Source: Cytophagales bacterium
Lineage (GTDB): Bacteria; Bacteroidota; Bacteroidia; Cytophagales; ES-bin-26
Assembly (NCBI GenBank): GCA_014379925.1
Contig: JACMKY010000537.1
Coordinates: 1-17,536, forward strand
Direction: 5' to 3'
DNA length: 17,536 bases
Shown: piece by piece, positions 6,276 through 14,073 of the stretch
How positions within the stretch are numbered: position 1 is the stretch's first letter
Layout of the letters: every line of letters starts with the position of its first letter
Translations under genes and position numbers: made by a program
The notes under the pieces: generated by a model
The model's database searches: none
What the model was told of the DNA's origin: nothing
The model's input: only the letters and a program-made list of their open reading frames with translations

Positions 6276-6611
6276 ATGGATAAGACGTATTACAATCCCG
6301 ATGACTTAAAGAAGTTTTCCAAAATAGGTGAGTTCGGCAAGGAACTGGCTGACAAGTTTTTTTCCTACTACGGCGAGGTTTTCAAGGATGGTGAATTGAG
6401 CGCCCGGGAGAAATCCCTGATTGCACTGGCCGTCGCGCACGCGGTGCAGTGTCCGTATTGCATCGACGCGTACACGGTGGATTGCACGGAAAAGGGGGTA
6501 ACGGAACCGCAGATGATGGAGGCCGTACACGTGACGGCGGCTATCCGGGGTGGTTCCAGTCTGGTACACAGCGTGCAGATGATGAACCGGGTGAAGGAAG
6601 TTTCCATGTAA
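6276..6611 (+). CDS. AhpD/carboxymuconolactone-decarboxylase-like protein of arsenosugar-type clusters
   Basis: The 111-residue protein is a small all-helical AhpD-fold protein. The core EKSLIALAVAHAVQCPYCID (residues 45-64) has the redox pair C59-P-Y-C62 preceded by H55. The histidine that usually follows the CxxC in true AhpD peroxidases is absent (Tyr66 stands there), so peroxidase activity should not be assumed. This version, placed directly before the radical SAM gene, matches the peroxidase-like family described as associated with arsenosugar biosynthesis. The ATG at 6276 is the only sensible start. arsS begins 41 nt after its stop, suggesting one transcript. Confidence 0.85.
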   Translation: MDKTYYNPDDLKKFSKIGEFGKELADKFFSYYGEVFKDGELSAREKSLIALAVAHAVQCPYCIDAYTVDCTEKGVTEPQMMEAVHVTAAIRGGSSLVHSVQMMNRVKEVSM

Positions 6612-6652
6612 ATCATCTCCCTGAAATTGCCACGCACCCAACGGACCTCCTT

Positions 6653-7690
6653 ATGAAATCACTGAAGGCCCAGCGCAGTGAGCTGGCCAATGAAGTTTAC
6701 CAGCTGCACGTGCTGGAAGAGACCGCCGTGCCCAAGTTCAGCGATCAGCTCGCCACGTTTGGCCTCTATCCGCTGCACCCGACCGGAATCGAAGTGTTCC
6801 AGATGAACGTGGGGAAGATGTGCAACCAGACGTGCCAGCATTGCCACGTGGATGCCGGCCCGGACCGGCGGGAAATCATGACCCGGGAAACGATGGAACA
6901 GTGTCTGGCCGTACTGGAGCGACACCCCATCCCCACGGTGGACATCACGGGGGGTGCTCCGGAAATGAATCCGCACTTCCGGTGGTTGGTGGAAGCGTGT
7001 CGCCAGCGGGGAAAAAAGGTGATGGTGCGCTGTAACCTGACCATCGTTCTGGCTAACCCAAAGTACCGGGATTTACCAGAATTCTACGCGGCGAACGGGG
7101 TGGAGGTGGTGAGTTCGCTTCCCTTCTACAACGCGGACCGTACCGATCGGCAACGGGGAAAAGGCGTTTTTGAAGATTCGATTGCGGTTCTGCGGATGTT
7201 GAACGCGGTGGGCTACGGGACGGAAGGCAGCGGTTTGGTGCTGAACCTGGTGTACAATCCGGCGGGGGCTTTCTTGCCCGCTTCGCAGCAAACACTGGAG
7301 CCCCAGTTTAGGAAAGTGCTCGGGAAAGAGTTCGGAATTCGTTTTAACCAGCTGTACGCCATTACGAACATGCCCATCAGCCGGTTTCTGGATTTTCTGA
7401 TCCGAACGGGCAATTACGAGGCATACATGGAGCGGTTGGTCAGCGCGTTTAATCCGGTGGCTGCCGCGGGCGTAATGTGCCGAAATACCATTTCTGTGGG
7501 CTGGGACGGTTTTCTGTACGATTGCGATTTCAACCAGATGTTGGATCTGAAGGTGGGAAATGCCAGCAAGGGACACATTCAGTCGTTTGACCTGGATTAT
7601 TTGGAAAAGCGTGATGTAGTCCTCGCTCAGCACTGTTACGGGTGCACCGCCGGGGCCGGTTCGAGTTGCGGCGGTGAAGTGGCAAAGTAG
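6653..7690 (+). CDS. arsS: Arsenosugar biosynthesis radical SAM protein ArsS
   Basis: The 345-residue radical SAM enzyme carries the cluster motif C57-NQT-C61-QH-C64 (CxxxCxxC) and the SAM-binding TGGAPE motif at 99-104. Its C-terminal half has the extra cysteines of this family: C276, C291, and the final C328-YG-C331-TAGAGSS-C339. In this family ArsS joins an S-adenosylmethionine-derived deoxyadenosyl group to dimethylarsenite on the way to arsenosugars; that is known for relatives and inferred here. In some relatives, as I recall, a selenocysteine occupies the last cysteine position; here the codon is an ordinary TGC. I chose ATG 6653 because the family pattern starts there and the longer frame overlaps the preceding gene. 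The glycosyltransferase gene starts 24 nt after its stop. No arsM methyltransferase is in the window. Confidence 0.9.
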   Translation: MKSLKAQRSELANEVYQLHVLEETAVPKFSDQLATFGLYPLHPTGIEVFQMNVGKMCNQTCQHCHVDAGPDRREIMTRETMEQCLAVLERHPIPTVDITGGAPEMNPHFRWLVEACRQRGKKVMVRCNLTIVLANPKYRDLPEFYAANGVEVVSSLPFYNADRTDRQRGKGVFEDSIAVLRMLNAVGYGTEGSGLVLNLVYNPAGAFLPASQQTLEPQFRKVLGKEFGIRFNQLYAITNMPISRFLDFLIRTGNYEAYMERLVSAFNPVAAAGVMCRNTISVGWDGFLYDCDFNQMLDLKVGNASKGHIQSFDLDYLEKRDVVLAQHCYGCTAGAGSSCGGEVAK

Positions 7691-7714
7691 TGGTTGGTGG
7701 ATGGATATCACTCA

Positions 7715-8344
7715 ATGGAACCTGGATTTGATCAGAAGCGTAGTCAGGCGTTGATCATCTTCGTAAAGAACCCCGTACCGGGCAAGGTAAAGACGAGGCT
7801 GGCCAAAAGTATCGGCAATGAGAAGGCCGCGGAAGTATACGTTTTCCTGTTGGACCATACCCGGGCAATAACCGGCCGGCTGACCAATACCCAATGCTTC
7901 GTGTATTACGACGATGCCATTGACGAACGGGATTTGTGGAGCAACGCGTTTTATCGCCAGCGGTTGCAATTGGGGCAGGATTTGGGAGAACGCATGCGCA
8001 ACGCCTTCGCGGACTGTTTTCAGGCGGGTTTCTCGAGCGTAGTCGTTATCGGAAGCGATTGCCCGGAGATTCAAACCCGTCACCTCCGGCAGGCCTTCCA
8101 ACTGCTCGGCAGCGTGGAAACCGTGATCGGACCGGCGTTCGACGGAGGATATTACTTGTTGGGAATGAATTCGTTGTGCGCAGATTTGTTCACGGATATT
8201 GCCTGGAGTACCGCCGATGTATTGGCGCAGACCCGCCAAAAACTTGCCCAGCTCGGTCTCTCGCTGGGGTTGCTGGAAACGCTTTCTGATGTGGACGACG
8301 AGAAGGATTACCAGGCGATGAAAAGCCGGTTTGAAAGGCGGTGA
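7715..8344 (+). CDS. TIGR04282-type glycosyltransferase (DUF2064) of the arsenosugar-type cluster
   Basis: The 209-residue protein is a GT-A-fold nucleotidyl/glycosyl transferase of the DUF2064/TIGR04282 group. Motifs: FVKNPVPGKVKTRLA (16-30), a nucleotide-binding loop; GSDCP (113-117), with the metal-binding aspartate; GPAFDGGYYLLG (139-150); and DVDDEKDY (192-199) at the C-terminus. Members are often found beside ArsS, where a role in adding or modifying the sugar part is assumed. The start is ATG 7715; an in-frame TTG at 7694 would add seven residues of no clear value. The next gene follows after 95 bp with no clear terminator. Confidence 0.85.
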   Translation: MEPGFDQKRSQALIIFVKNPVPGKVKTRLAKSIGNEKAAEVYVFLLDHTRAITGRLTNTQCFVYYDDAIDERDLWSNAFYRQRLQLGQDLGERMRNAFADCFQAGFSSVVVIGSDCPEIQTRHLRQAFQLLGSVETVIGPAFDGGYYLLGMNSLCADLFTDIAWSTADVLAQTRQKLAQLGLSLGLLETLSDVDDEKDYQAMKSRFERR

Positions 8345-8439
8345 AGCCGGACGGTTCTTTCCCGGTTTCCTAAATTAGTTGTATTATTGAACAGGCCTTC
8401 ACTGACCTTCAATAGTCAACCACCAAACGAAATACCTAA

Positions 8440-9006
8440 TTGCCAAAGTCCGATACAAATATCACAGAGCTTGAGTTGATCAAAGCCCTGAAAGCCAGGG
8501 ATGAAAAAGCGCTAGCCATTTTGTACGACCGGTACGCCGCCGCCCTGTACGGAATCATCCTGAAAATCGTGAAGGAAAAGGAGTTGGCCGAGGATGTGCT
8601 CCAGGAAGCTTTCCTGAAAATGTGGCATAACTTCCGGGATTACGACGAGAACAAAGGCCGGTTGTTCACCTGGATTTTAAACGTGGCCAGGAACCTGGCC
8701 ATTGACAAGACCCGTTCTAAGTCGTTTAAGAAGAGTTTTCTGGAAGTATCCTCCGATCAGCGGGAAGTGTTTCAAGCGGCGGAGATGAGCACGCAGCAGC
8801 CCGAATACATCGGGATGCGTGATTTGGTGAAGCTCTTGCGCGACGAAGAAAAGATACTGGTAGAACTTATTTACTTTCAAGGGTACACGCGCACGGAAGT
8901 GGCCGACGAGTTGGGAATACCGCTGGGAACCGTCAAAACCCGCATCCGGGCCGCAATCATCAAGCTGAGGAAATACTTCAACCTAAACGAATCATTTCAA
9001 GATTGA
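8440..9006 (+). CDS. ECF-type RNA polymerase sigma-70 factor
   Basis: The 188-residue protein has sigma region 2 at about 26-93 (LYDRYAAALYGIILKIV, AEDVLQEAFLKMW, RLFTWILNVARNLAIDKTR) and region 4 at about 130-178, with the helix-turn-helix YTRTEVADELGIPLGTVKTRI. It lacks region 3, as ECF sigma factors do. The start is a TTG at 8440 (MPKSDTNITELELIKAL), as no ATG precedes region 2 in this frame. The TGA stop overlaps the TTG start of the anti-sigma gene, so the two are translationally coupled. The signal it responds to cannot be read. It follows the arsenosugar-type genes on the same strand but may be independent. Confidence 0.95.
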   Translation: MPKSDTNITELELIKALKARDEKALAILYDRYAAALYGIILKIVKEKELAEDVLQEAFLKMWHNFRDYDENKGRLFTWILNVARNLAIDKTRSKSFKKSFLEVSSDQREVFQAAEMSTQQPEYIGMRDLVKLLRDEEKILVELIYFQGYTRTEVADELGIPLGTVKTRIRAAIIKLRKYFNLNESFQD

Positions 9007-9809
9007 ACATAAAAGAATATATAATGTCTGGGGTCGTTGAACTGTACGTAGCGGGCGCGCTCTGCGAGGAGGATGCCCGCGAACTGGAATCATTGGCAGC
9101 GCAGTATCCTGAACTGAAGCAGGAAATTGAGCAAGTAGAAAAAGCGTTGGAAGCCTACGCGTTAGCAAACCAAACCGCACCGGGTGAGGCACTCCGGGAA
9201 CGCATCCTGGCGGGTCTTCACCAGGCGCCCGCGGCCCCTCAGGTACCGCCGACGTTCGCGGCGGCTCCGACCCAACCCGATGAGAAATCCGTTCATGCCC
9301 TCCCCGTTTCCCGCCCGAATTGGCTGGCCATTGCGGCCAGCGTGGCACTGCTGGCGGTAAGCGGGGTTGCCTTCTATTTTTACCGCCAGAATAACCAGAT
9401 CAACTCGGAGGTGACTACGCTGAAAACCGAGGTTGGGCGGCAAGAAATGCTGCTTCGCAATATTTTTGGTGATCCCGACAACCAAATCGTGATTCTGAAG
9501 GGAAGCGATAAGTTGCCCCTGAAGATGCCACAGGCTGAAATCAAAGTTATCTGGAACCCGCGCACCCAGGCGGTAAAGGTGGGCGTTACGCAATTGCCTT
9601 TTCTTAGAGAAGACCAACAGTACCAGCTATGGGCGTTAAAAGGCGACACCCCGGTCGATGCCGGCATATTCGAACTCAACGCCGACAATCCGATCCAAGC
9701 CCTGAACCGAACCATCCAATCGGCCGACAAGTGGGCGATTACGGTGGAACCCAAGGGGGGTAGTCTGCAACCGGACCTAACTAAACTTTGCCTGTTGAGT
9801 GCCGGATAA
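9003..9809 (+). CDS. Membrane anti-sigma factor, RskA C-terminal type
   Basis: The 268-residue single-pass protein has an N-terminal cytoplasmic part of about 100 residues (MNIKEYIMSGVVELYVAGAL, then the acidic helix CEEDARELESLAAQYPELKQ) of the kind that binds an ECF sigma factor. One transmembrane helix follows at about 107-127 (WLAIAASVALLAVSGVAFYFY), then a short coiled region. The periplasmic domain is of the RskA C-terminal type (YQLWALKGDTPVDAGIFEL). I chose the TTG at 9003 because the N-terminal pattern starts there; an ATG at 9024 would remove its first seven residues. The start overlaps the sigma stop by 3 nt. It ends in a convergent arrangement with glmS. It should hold the sigma factor at the membrane until an envelope signal releases it. 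Confidence 0.93.
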   Translation: MNIKEYIMSGVVELYVAGALCEEDARELESLAAQYPELKQEIEQVEKALEAYALANQTAPGEALRERILAGLHQAPAAPQVPPTFAAAPTQPDEKSVHALPVSRPNWLAIAASVALLAVSGVAFYFYRQNNQINSEVTTLKTEVGRQEMLLRNIFGDPDNQIVILKGSDKLPLKMPQAEIKVIWNPRTQAVKVGVTQLPFLREDQQYQLWALKGDTPVDAGIFELNADNPIQALNRTIQSADKWAITVEPKGGSLQPDLTKLCLLSAG

Positions 9810-9810
9810 C

Positions 9811-9836
9811 GGATTTGGGATTGTAGACTGCGGATT
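9811..9836. repeat. Short GGATT word-repeat remnant
   Basis: Three GGATT words (9811, 9818 and 9832) lie within 26 bp just after the anti-sigma stop, in the convergent gap before glmS. The pattern resembles a decayed low-complexity word array of the same style as those at 1603 and 4840, with a different word. Confidence 0.45.
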
Positions 9837-9899
9837 GACTGGGTTCCCGGACCTCACGAAGATCAGTCAAGCCGGCCGGAAATGGATTCACCCTACCAC

Positions 9900-11753
9900 T
9901 TATTCCACCGTCACGGACTTGGCCAGGTTTCGGGGCTGGTCCACGTGGCAACCGCGCATAACGGCGATGGAATACGACAACAGTTGCAGGGGTATTACGG
10001 AGATCAAGGGCATCAGGGCTTCGTGGGCGACCGGAATCTCGATAACGAACTCGGCCATCTGCGAAATAAGCTGCTCTCCCTCCGTTACCACCGCGATCAC
10101 GCGGCCCTTCCGGGCGCGCACTTCCTGAATGTTGGAGACGATTTTTTCGTAGGAACTGTCTCTGGTTGCAATGAATACGACGGGCATCGCTTCGTCAATC
10201 AGCGCGATGGGACCGTGTTTCATCTCGGCCGCCGGGTAGCCCTCGGCGTGAATGTAGGAAATTTCTTTCAGCTTGAGTGCTCCTTCCAAAGCCACGGGGA
10301 AGTTGTAGCCCCGCCCCAGGTAGAGGAAGTTGGAAGCGTCCTTGAAAGTGTTGGCAATGTGCTGAACTTTCCGCGTGCTGCGTTGCAAAACCTGGTCGAT
10401 TTTATCCGGAATCGCTTCCAACTCCACGAGCAGTTGGTAAAAAAGACCTTTGGAAATAGTGCCTCTTTCGTTGGCAAGGATGATGGCCATCATGGCCAAC
10501 ACCGAAACCTGGGCGGTGAAGGCTTTGGTACTGGCTACCCCGATCTCGGGTCCCGCGTGCGTATAGGCACCCGCGTGGGACGCCCGCGGAATGGAGGAAC
10601 CCACCACGTTGCACACCCCGAAAATAAAAGCTCCTTTGGCTTTGGCCAGTTCAATGGCCGCCAGCGTATCGGCGGTTTCCCCCGATTGCGAAATGGCAAC
10701 TACTACGTCACCCTCGTTGACGACGGGATTGCGGTAGCGGAATTCCGAGGCGTATTCCACTTCTACCGGAATGCGGGCGAACTCCTCGAAGAGGTATTCG
10801 GCCACCAGCCCGGCGTGCCAGGAGGTTCCGCAACCCACTATGATGATTCTTGGGGCCTTGGCTACCCGCCCCAGGTGTTCCCGCAGGCCACCCAGCAGCA
10901 GGTAGCCCTGTTTGGAATTAACCCGTCCGCGCATGCTGTCGTAGACCGAGCGGGGTTGTTCGAAGATTTCCTTCAGCATAAAATGCTCGTACCCGCCTTT
11001 TTCGATGGACTCGAGTTCCATCGCCAGCGTCTGGACGTACGGCGTGGTCGGCACGTCGTCGATGTTCTTGATGCTAAGCTGGTGGTCGCGGATCACGGCG
11101 ATTTCGTGGTCCTTCAGGTAGACGACCTCGTTGGTGTATTCGATGATGGGCGTGGCATCCGAAGCCAGAAAGTACTCACTGGCGGGGCCGTTGGCTTTGC
11201 CGATTCCAATGACCAGCGGGCTTCCCTTCCGGGCGGCAATCAATTGGTTGGAAGCATCCTGCGCCAGGATTACGATGGCGTAGGCCCCCACGATCCGGTG
11301 CAGCGCCAGCCGGACCGCCTCTTCCAGGGAACACTGGCTGTTCACCTGAATGTCCTCGATGAAATGGATGAGTACTTCCGAATCGGTTTCACTCAGAAAA
11401 ACGTGTCCCCGGTTGACCAGTTCTTTTTTGAGTGCATCGTAATTTTCGATGATGCCGTTGTGAATGATGGCCAGCTTTCGATCGGATGAGTAATGTGGGT
11501 GGGCGTTCACGTCGTTGGGTTCCCCGTGGGTAGCCCACCGGGTGTGTCCCAGGCCGATGTTGCCCGACAAAGGCAGGTTCTTGAGCGATTCCTCCAGTTC
11601 GCTTACTTTGCCCTTCTTCTTGTAGATTCTAAGGCCTCCGTTGAGCAAGGCAATGCCCGCACTGTCGTACCCGCGGTACTCCAACCTCTTTAATCCTTTG
11701 ATGATCAACGGATAGGCCTCCCGGTACCCGGTGTAAGCTACAATTCCGCACAT
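9900..11753 (-). CDS. glmS: Glutamine-fructose-6-phosphate aminotransferase (isomerizing)
   Basis: GlmS makes glucosamine-6-phosphate from fructose-6-phosphate and glutamine, the first step towards UDP-GlcNAc for peptidoglycan and LPS. The 617-residue length is normal. The N-terminal glutaminase domain starts with the nucleophile C2 in MCGIVAYTGY and includes EYRGYDSAG, GHTRWATHGEP (69-79) and HNGIIENY. Two SIS sugar-isomerase domains follow, with SQSGETADT (355-363), YEHFMLKEIFEQP (255-267), a later HAEGYPAAEMKHGPIAL, and the conserved C-terminus LAKSVTVE. All catalytic landmarks are present. It lies 94 bp downstream of the DUF4270 stop on the same strand. I found no clear TAnnTTTG box in that gap and no sign of a glmS ribozyme. 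Confidence 0.98.
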   Translation of the reverse strand: MCGIVAYTGYREAYPLIIKGLKRLEYRGYDSAGIALLNGGLRIYKKKGKVSELEESLKNLPLSGNIGLGHTRWATHGEPNDVNAHPHYSSDRKLAIIHNGIIENYDALKKELVNRGHVFLSETDSEVLIHFIEDIQVNSQCSLEEAVRLALHRIVGAYAIVILAQDASNQLIAARKGSPLVIGIGKANGPASEYFLASDATPIIEYTNEVVYLKDHEIAVIRDHQLSIKNIDDVPTTPYVQTLAMELESIEKGGYEHFMLKEIFEQPRSVYDSMRGRVNSKQGYLLLGGLREHLGRVAKAPRIIIVGCGTSWHAGLVAEYLFEEFARIPVEVEYASEFRYRNPVVNEGDVVVAISQSGETADTLAAIELAKAKGAFIFGVCNVVGSSIPRASHAGAYTHAGPEIGVASTKAFTAQVSVLAMMAIILANERGTISKGLFYQLLVELEAIPDKIDQVLQRSTRKVQHIANTFKDASNFLYLGRGYNFPVALEGALKLKEISYIHAEGYPAAEMKHGPIALIDEAMPVVFIATRDSSYEKIVSNIQEVRARKGRVIAVVTEGEQLISQMAEFVIEIPVAHEALMPLISVIPLQLLSYSIAVMRGCHVDQPRNLAKSVTVE

Positions 11754-11847
11754 AAGCAGCGCTGGGGAGGGTGGAGTTCAAGATACCGGACGGACAAAAA
11801 CCATTTTTGCAAAGCACTCCTGTCCGGGCGCAACACCGAACGGGCTT

Positions 11848-13236
11848 TTACAGTGCCGTGTAGTAGAGCTTCAGTTTAACGTTGCCGTTGCCCGCCAGGG
11901 CGGCGCCGGTAATGAGTCCGTTGTCGTACGAAATCATTACGCCGCCGGACACTGGGTTGGTCGCCGAAGTAAGCAACAGTCCGTTGTTGGGTTTTTTCCC
12001 GCTACCCGGGTTGAGTTCAGTTGATCCGGCCCCCGCCAACAGCGCTTGAAAGTAGGAGGTAAAATTAAAGGTATATACGCCGGAGGAAAAGGAAGCAATC
12101 TGAGGGATTTGACTGTTAAATGCGCCCGCTCCTTCTTCGGCTGGCACGTAGACGGGACCGGACGCATCGGTGGCAACCCGGTTGGTGGTGGTAGATTCAG
12201 CCAGGTACACCTGAAAGGGGGGGGCGAGGTTCTGACTCCCGGAATTGGACTGGGTTTCAACGACCAGTTCGGCTCGGTTGATGCCTACCCGGCCCGCCCG
12301 GCCAAATTCCCCCAGCGTAGGAAACTCAATTTTGGTGGCTACGCCCAAAGCCGATTGAATGAAGGCCTGCCCGCTGGTCTGGTCGGAGGGAAGGGACGTG
12401 TTCGGGGTGAGCACGCCCAGCAGTGAGCCCCTCCGGTCGGCTTTCACCTGATTGAACAACGGGGCCGCCGTTACCTCAAAGTTGTAAGCAAGTTGTTCGC
12501 CGGGAGTGGCGCGGTTGTGGTAATACAACCGCAGGGTAGAACCCAGGCTGAATCCCAGCACGGCGTTGCCCGACTGGTTGGTGGTGAGCGCCAGCCCCCG
12601 GAAGAATTTCCGGAAAGCGCCGGCCTCGTTGGAAAGCGTAGGCAGGTTCAGGATTTCGTTGCCCAACTGTTTTGCCACACTTGGATCAAAAGCGATGCGG
12701 AGTGTATCCCGTTTGCGGGGCGTGGGCAAGAACTGTTTGCTGCCCAACACCCGGTTGTCGTATCCAGCCTCTTCGAAAGTATAGTACGTCCGGTTGAGGT
12801 CGAGGGTATCGGCCAGGCGATGCACGGCCAGGGTTTGGGCCTGGGTCGTGTCTCCGTAATGATAATTAGGTATGTAAGAGAGCAACAGGACCAGCGAGTC
12901 CGCCTCCGGATTCTCTCCGGGATTGAAGTTCGTGAACTGCCCCACCGTAAAAAAGCTCTTGGCCGAGATGGCTCCGAACACGGGATCGCGGTAATTGCCC
13001 ACCAACAGGACCCGGGGATACCCGTTATTGCTGGCGGGATTGGTGCCCAGGCTGGCCGAAATCACCGAATCGAGCAGGACGGTGGACGTCCGGATGGAAA
13101 GGGTATCGGTGAAAAAAAATCCGACCCGATTGGATTGGTTTTGGAGGCTCAGCCCTATTTCGTCCGGGTCTTCGCAGGCGAACAGCAACAGGGCTGAGCT
13201 CAAAGCAACCCAAAGCCGCTTAGCTGACCAACTCAT
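11848..13236 (-). CDS. DUF4270 lipoprotein
   Basis: The 462-residue protein has a lipoprotein signal: basic start (MSWSAKRLW), hydrophobic stretch VALSSALLL, then the lipobox LFAC with C21 as the lipidation site, followed by EDPDEIGLSLQ. This N-terminal pattern and the size match DUF4270, a Bacteroidota outer-membrane-associated lipoprotein family of unknown function. The mature part is rich in beta strands and Asn/Thr/Ser, with segments such as ADSLVLLLSYIP, LTTNQSGNAVLGF and NGLLLTSATNPVSGG. The start at ATG 13236 lies inside the last 17 bases of the glycogen-synthase-like gene, so the two are coupled. The longer frame to 13305 is antiparallel-free coding sequence of that gene in another phase and is rejected. 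glmS follows downstream. Confidence 0.88.
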   Translation of the reverse strand: MSWSAKRLWVALSSALLLFACEDPDEIGLSLQNQSNRVGFFFTDTLSIRTSTVLLDSVISASLGTNPASNNGYPRVLLVGNYRDPVFGAISAKSFFTVGQFTNFNPGENPEADSLVLLLSYIPNYHYGDTTQAQTLAVHRLADTLDLNRTYYTFEEAGYDNRVLGSKQFLPTPRKRDTLRIAFDPSVAKQLGNEILNLPTLSNEAGAFRKFFRGLALTTNQSGNAVLGFSLGSTLRLYYHNRATPGEQLAYNFEVTAAPLFNQVKADRRGSLLGVLTPNTSLPSDQTSGQAFIQSALGVATKIEFPTLGEFGRAGRVGINRAELVVETQSNSGSQNLAPPFQVYLAESTTTNRVATDASGPVYVPAEEGAGAFNSQIPQIASFSSGVYTFNFTSYFQALLAGAGSTELNPGSGKKPNNGLLLTSATNPVSGGVMISYDNGLITGAALAGNGNVKLKLYYTAL

Positions 13237-14029
13237 TGTAGAGGTTGTAGTACGAGTCAGTGAAGTTGTCGTTGTCAATGCAATCAATTTTCTTGTTGGA
13301 TTCAAATTCGAGGAACACGTGATTGAGGTTTTCGCTGAACTTCTCGTCCGCTTTGATGACGATGTCGGCGTACTCCATCCCGATCTTGACGAAGCCCTCG
13401 AAATCGCCCGACCTCAGGTTCTGCAGCATCTGATCGTCGATGTCAATCATCTTTACCTTGCTGATCAGATCGCCGTCAAACTTATGGGTGAAGGAATTGT
13501 TGTACACCGTAAAGACCGTCTTCGTATCCTTGAACATAGGATCATTTTTGTAGGTGGTTTTCAAATACATCGGAATCAAACTTGTCATCCAGTCGTTGCA
13601 GTGTACAATGTCCGGTGACCAACCCAGCTTCTTTACCGTCTCAATTACCCCCTTGCAGAAAAAGATGGCCCGCTCGTCGTTGTCGTCGTAAAATTTGTTC
13701 TCCTTGTCGAAGAAAACGGACTTCCGGTGAAAATAGTCTTCGTTGTCGATGAAATATACCTGTAATTTCGCGTTCGGCACCGAGGCCACTTTAATGACGA
13801 GGGGTTTTTCTTCCTCCCCCACGGAAATGTTGATACCCGATAATCTTACTACTTCGTGCAAACGGTTTTTCCTTTCGTTGATCAAGCCAAAACGCGGAAC
13901 CAGAATGCGGATTTCCATACCCCGTTCCTGCATTGCCTGGGGCAGCTTCCGGATGAAATCAGCCACGTCAGTTGTTTGGAGAAAAGGATTAATCTCGCTT
14001 GCCACGTAGAGGATTCGAAGTTTTGACAT
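13220..14029 (-). CDS. Glycogen/starch-synthase-like protein, N-terminal GT5 domain only
   Basis: The 269-residue protein corresponds to the N-terminal Rossmann half of a GT-B-fold glycogen synthase: RILYVASEINPFL, FIRKLPQAMQERGMEIRILV, IVHCNDWMTSLIPMYLK (the HCNDW motif) and KTVFTVYNNSF. Full GlgA is near 470-500 residues and carries a second C-terminal nucleotide-sugar-binding domain, absent here. The KTGGL ADP-glucose-binding motif expected after SEINPF is replaced by LQTTD. Both facts argue against normal glycogen synthase activity. The stop is natural and the next gene starts within it, so this is not a random truncation. Likely roles are regulatory or a partner subunit; unknown. It has its own candidate promoter at 14074-14103 and a 40-nt leader. 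Confidence 0.85.
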   Translation of the reverse strand: MSKLRILYVASEINPFLQTTDVADFIRKLPQAMQERGMEIRILVPRFGLINERKNRLHEVVRLSGINISVGEEEKPLVIKVASVPNAKLQVYFIDNEDYFHRKSVFFDKENKFYDDNDERAIFFCKGVIETVKKLGWSPDIVHCNDWMTSLIPMYLKTTYKNDPMFKDTKTVFTVYNNSFTHKFDGDLISKVKMIDIDDQMLQNLRSGDFEGFVKIGMEYADIVIKADEKFSENLNHVFLEFESNKKIDCIDNDNFTDSYYNLYNELVS

Positions 14030-14040
14030 GGGGATGGTGA

Positions 14041-14057
14041 GTTAGATTAGACGTTAG
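14041..14057. repeat. Short GTTAG word-repeat remnant in the glgA-like leader
   Basis: GTTAGATTAGACGTTAG (14041-14057) consists of overlapping TTAGA/GTTAG words. It lies in the predicted 5' leader of the glycogen-synthase-like gene. The word differs from those at 1603, 4840 and 9811 but the style is similar. Confidence 0.4.
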
Positions 14058-14073
14058 TAAAAAAATGGGTAGG

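Noticed and set aside
9882..11489. 535-codon open frame on the plus strand
   Set aside because: It is antisense to glmS, whose catalytic motifs are complete on the minus strand; the predicted protein has no recognisable family pattern and reflects GC-rich codon positions.
11754..11847. glmS ribozyme or riboswitch in the glmS leader
   Set aside because: Only 94 bp is available and I see no conserved ribozyme core; a CGGACA/TGTCCG pairing with a long loop is too weak. The ribozyme is known mainly from Firmicutes.
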